Shown here: one piece after another, positions 4,576-7,757 of the stretch
How the letters are laid out: the number at the start of each line of letters is the position of its first letter
Numbering within the stretch: position 1 is the stretch's first letter
Assembly: GCA_051745935.1 (NCBI GenBank)
Contig: JBNJEM010000374.1
Span: 1-7,757, forward strand
Reading direction: 5' to 3'
From: JBNJEM01 sp051745935
GTDB lineage: Bacteria; Planctomycetota; Planctomycetia; Pirellulales; Pirellulaceae
Length of the DNA: 7,757 nt
Position numbers and translations under genes: made by a program
Notes under the pieces: generated by a model
What the model saw: only the letters and a program-made list of their open reading frames with translations
Told to the model about the DNA's origin: nothing
The model's database searches: none

Positions 4576-7500
4576 ATGCAGAGCAAACGCTGGGACTATC
4601 TGATTCTCACGGCGGCTAACCGGTCCCAGGCGAAACTGTACCGACAACAGCTTCGCATTCGCGAGGAGTTGGGTTTTTTGTCCGGGTTCCAACAATGGAT
4701 GGTGGTTGCTGACCCGGACGGAAAACGCGTGGGCAGCGGGGGCAGCACGATCTGCTGCCTGCTTGAGGTGCTGAGCGCCCAGCAAGACGTACGGGACACG
4801 GATGCCTGGCGGGCCAGTTTTGGCCAACTACGGATCCTGATCGTCCACGGCGGCGGTGATTCACGGCGCCTACCGGCATACGGGCCGGCTGGCAAGGTGT
4901 TCGTACCGCTCCCGTGCGACAGTGATGGCGCGCTGGGCATGACGCTGTTCGACCGCCAATTGCCCATCTACGCGGCGTTACCGGGCCCGCCGCCCGGGCG
5001 TGGCCAGGTCATCATCACCTCGGGCGATGTCCTGCTCCGGTTCGATCCGGCCGCGGTCCATTTCGCCAGTGCGGGGATTACCGGGCTCGGTTGTCAGGCG
5101 CCTCCCGAACGCGCTGCCCATCATGGCGTTTACTGCTGTGAAAACGCTGGGACCATCCGGCGGTTCCTGCAAAAGCCGTCAGTGGAACGTCAGGAGCAGT
5201 TGGGGGCGATCAACCTCTTTGGCAAGACGATACTCGATATCGGCGTGATCGAATTCGACGCGGACACGGCGACGCGATTTCTCCAGATGTGTGACGTAGG
5301 CCGTGACACCGATCGACATCTTGGCATGTCGGTCGAAATGCGCGACGCCATGATGTCCCACGGCTTGGATTTCTACCGCGAAATCTGCTGTGCGCTCGGC
5401 AGCGAGACGACTTGGGAGGAGTATCTGGAGACCGTTCGCGACAGCGGTTCGCGCTGGCCCACGGAGCTGCTCAGCCGTTTCCACCAATTGGCTTCCCGTT
5501 TGCCTTCCGCCGTTTGCGTGCTCGACCAATGTGGGTTTCTGCATTTCGGTTCCACGTCGGAGATTCTCTCCAGCGGGCGTCGTTTGGTTCAAGAGCGGAA
5601 CCGGTTGGGCCGCGACGGGGCGTGTATCCATATGAATAGTCGCTTCTCCCGCGACGTCCCAATCCCGGAAGCGGACGCCTGGGTCGAAGGGTGCAATGTA
5701 CGCGAAACGCTTTCGTTATCCGACCGCGTGGTGGTCGTGGGAGTGGACGTGGACGAGCCGCTGGAGCTTCCTGCCGGGGCCTGTTTGGACGTGCTGCCCG
5801 GCCACGATCGAAACGGTTGCTCGGTGTATTTCGTGCGCTGCTATCGCGACGAGGATCCGCTTCACGATACCCCGGCCGCCGACGTATACTTGTGTGGTGA
5901 ACCGCTCAGCTGGTGGCTGGAGGCGTGTGGGGCCACGGACCTGGAGATTTGGGACCGGCGGTTACCCACCGCCCAGCGCACCGTCTGGAACGCCAAACTG
6001 TTTCCGGCGGAACCAAGACGGGATGGTTATCGGCATTGGCTATGGATGTTCCAGGCCACGCAGGCAACCAGCGACCAATTACGAGCATGGGTGGAAGCGG
6101 ACCGGTATAGTTTCGAAGAGATGCTTTGGCTGGCCGATATCCAGGCATTTCACGACCGCCGTCTCGACGCTCGAGCGGCGGAGATTCGCGAGAATCTGCT
6201 TTATCAGTTCCGGCACGAAAGTGCCTTTTCCGCCCGCGATCTGTCTTATGTTATCAACCGGAGCGGATTGGCGGCCGAGTGGGTGGCGGCGGTGATTTCC
6301 CACGCGCGTTGGCAGGCCACTCACGCCGATCGCTTGGATCCCCGGGAAGCGTTCGGGGTGTCGCGCATCGTGCACACGTTGGCCTCCGCGGTCGAATTGC
6401 AAGCCCATAGTGACCGTCCCGTGACCGTCCACACGCTCGCCGAGGCGGACGCGTTGCTGGCGAGTGAAGATCGTGCCTGGCTTGACGAGGCGGGGCTTCG
6501 GCCGTGCAACGCGGCATCGGTCGCCGCTTGGGTCAAGCGAGCCCGCGATTTTGCGTTCTCGCACTTGCGAGCGCAAATCATCTCCGGCACCAAAAGTCAT
6601 CCGATGCCGCACAACGCGTTGCGGCCCGATGAGATCGTCTGGGCACGCGCTCCGGCACGGCTCGACTTGGCCGGCGGTTGGACCGATACGCCCCCGTATT
6701 CGCTGGAACATGGAGGCTGCGTCCTGAATGCCGCGGTCGAACTCAACGGCCAATCGCCGATCCAAGCCTTTGCCCGCGTCATTTCCGAACCGGTCATCCG
6801 AGTCCGCTCGATTGACATGGGAAGCCAAATCGAGCTGTGCCATTGGGACCATCTGTGCCAGCCAGACGCGCTCTCCGGTCAGTTCTCCTTGGTCCGCGCG
6901 GCACTTGCCATTTCCGGCTTCGAACGGCGAGCCACCGAATCGCTCGGCGAATTCCTGAACCATTTCGGGGGCGGATTGGAACTGACCACCCTCGCGGCGA
7001 TCCCCAAAGGAAGCGGTCTCGGGACATCCAGCATCATGGGCTCCGTGCTGCTGGCCACCATTAACCGGGTTTTGGGACGCGAGCTGTCCGAACGGGAATT
7101 GTTCTATGAGGTCCTGCGGTTGGAGCAAAAAATGACCACCGGCGGCGGTTGGCAGGATCAGATTGGCGGTTTGGTCCATGGCGTCAAGCTCATCAGCAGC
7201 CCGCCGGGCATGATCCCGGCCACGACCATTCGCTACTTCCCGGCCGACATCCTGGACCCCGGCCAAAATGGCGGCCAAACCCTGTTGTACTATACCGGCG
7301 TCACGCGATTGGCCAAGAACATCCTGCAGCAGGTCGTGGGGCGGTATCTGGACCGGGACCGGGAAGCGATGAGCGTGCTGCATGACCTGCATGACATCGC
7401 GCCTCGGGTCGGGGAAGCAATCGCCAAGAAGGAACTGGCCGAGTTGGGACACTTGATTGGTGAAGTTTGGGAACTCAACAAACGCCTCGATCCAGCTTCC

Positions 7501-7722
7501 AGCACCGGCGAGATCGAAGGGATACTCGCGCGGGTCCGCCCCTGGATTCACGGCGCGAAACTGCTCGGCGCCGGCGGCGGCGGCTTCCTGCTGCTGGTTT
7601 GCCGCGGCACCGAGGAGGCCACGTGCGCGCGGCGGGAACTCAATGCACATCCACCCAACGAACGAGCCCGGTTTTTCGATTTTTCAGTCAATAATCGTGG
7701 TTTGGAAGTTAGTGTGTGCTGA
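4576..7722 (+). CDS. fkp: Bifunctional L-fucokinase / L-fucose-1-P guanylyltransferase
   Basis: This 1048-residue cytoplasmic enzyme of the GDP-L-fucose salvage route would phosphorylate L-fucose at C1 (C-terminal kinase) and transfer GMP from GTP to form GDP-L-fucose (N-terminal pyrophosphorylase). N-terminal marks: WDYLILTAAN at 6-15, DPDGKRVGSGGST at 46-58, and the nucleotide-binding HGGGDSRRLP...GKVFVPLP at 91-113. A linker with likely beta-helix character spans about 354-460. The GHMP kinase part starts near 690 with APARLDLAGGWTDTPPYS at 692-709. The ATP loop PKGSGLGTSS is at 810-819, GGGWQDQIGG at 856-865 (probable catalytic Asp861), and the third GHMP motif LLGAGGGGFLLL at 996-1007. 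Length is close to plant FKGP (about 1050) and above Bacteroides Fkp (949). AGAGAGGG, nine bases upstream, supports the start. No frameshift or missing motif is seen. L-galactose is a possible alternative substrate given the neighbouring epimerase. Confidence 0.92.
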   Translation: MQSKRWDYLILTAANRSQAKLYRQQLRIREELGFLSGFQQWMVVADPDGKRVGSGGSTICCLLEVLSAQQDVRDTDAWRASFGQLRILIVHGGGDSRRLPAYGPAGKVFVPLPCDSDGALGMTLFDRQLPIYAALPGPPPGRGQVIITSGDVLLRFDPAAVHFASAGITGLGCQAPPERAAHHGVYCCENAGTIRRFLQKPSVERQEQLGAINLFGKTILDIGVIEFDADTATRFLQMCDVGRDTDRHLGMSVEMRDAMMSHGLDFYREICCALGSETTWEEYLETVRDSGSRWPTELLSRFHQLASRLPSAVCVLDQCGFLHFGSTSEILSSGRRLVQERNRLGRDGACIHMNSRFSRDVPIPEADAWVEGCNVRETLSLSDRVVVVGVDVDEPLELPAGACLDVLPGHDRNGCSVYFVRCYRDEDPLHDTPAADVYLCGEPLSWWLEACGATDLEIWDRRLPTAQRTVWNAKLFPAEPRRDGYRHWLWMFQATQATSDQLRAWVEADRYSFEEMLWLADIQAFHDRRLDARAAEIRENLLYQFRHESAFSARDLSYVINRSGLAAEWVAAVISHARWQATHADRLDPREAFGVSRIVHTLASAVELQAHSDRPVTVHTLAEADALLASEDRAWLDEAGLRPCNAASVAAWVKRARDFAFSHLRAQIISGTKSHPMPHNALRPDEIVWARAPARLDLAGGWTDTPPYSLEHGGCVLNAAVELNGQSPIQAFARVISEPVIRVRSIDMGSQIELCHWDHLCQPDALSGQFSLVRAALAISGFERRATESLGEFLNHFGGGLELTTLAAIPKGSGLGTSSIMGSVLLATINRVLGRELSERELFYEVLRLEQKMTTGGGWQDQIGGLVHGVKLISSPPGMIPATTIRYFPADILDPGQNGGQTLLYYTGVTRLAKNILQQVVGRYLDRDREAMSVLHDLHDIAPRVGEAIAKKELAELGHLIGEVWELNKRLDPASSTGEIEGILARVRPWIHGAKLLGAGGGGFLLLVCRGTEEATCARRELNAHPPNERARFFDFSVNNRGLEVSVC

Positions 7723-7757
7723 ACCAACGCGGATGGCCGACCCATCGCAATGCCAGA

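Noticed and set aside
6079..7650. Long minus-strand open frame (523 codons)
   Set aside because: It lies antisense to the kinase half of the FKP gene. The plus frame carries all GHMP motifs; the minus translation shows no domain and reflects GC-rich codon bias.

Overview
The window looks like a chromosomal piece of a Planctomycetota bacterium, most likely Pirellulales-like. This is inferred from gene content, not from a marker gene. It carries a Tat-exported Gfo/Idh/MocA oxidoreductase, a sulfatase remnant, a Uma2-family protein, and enzymes making GDP-L-sugars, all GC-rich and separated by long spacers full of palindromes.

Layout: (1) positions 1-188, minus strand, encode an internal piece of an S1-type sulfatase that runs off the left edge and has lost its catalytic N-terminal half. 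(2) 189-575 holds no gene I can support. (3) 576-2048 (+) encodes a Tat-signal Gfo/Idh/MocA oxidoreductase, followed by a terminator-like hairpin. (4) 2098-2545 is non-coding. It contains a 189-bp imperfect palindrome (2346-2534) with 25-bp perfect inverted arms, a centred hairpin and 8-bp direct repeats at its edges, which is the structure of a MITE/REP-type element. It ends four bases before the start codon of the next gene. (5) 2546-3361 (+) encodes a Uma2-family PD-(D/E)XK protein. It appears to carry a second palindromic element, 102 bp long and inserted in frame, adding 34 very basic residues to the N-terminal part of the fold. (6) 3480-4430 (+) encodes a GDP-mannose 3,5-epimerase-like SDR enzyme with the family's catalytic residues. 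(7) 4431-4575 is a leader with two perfect hairpins. (8) 4576-7722 (+) encodes a bifunctional L-fucokinase / L-fucose-1-phosphate guanylyltransferase (FKP type).

The last two genes form a plausible nucleotide-sugar module. The epimerase would make GDP-L-galactose (or GDP-L-gulose) from GDP-mannose, and the FKP-type enzyme would convert free L-fucose (possibly L-galactose) to its GDP form. Together they could supply L-sugars for surface polysaccharide. The sulfatase remnant and the exported oxidoreductase fit the usual planctomycete investment in (sulfated) polysaccharide use, but nothing here ties them functionally to the GDP-sugar genes.

The most unusual content is the pair of palindromic insertions around and inside the Uma2 gene, one just before the start codon and one in frame within the coding sequence.
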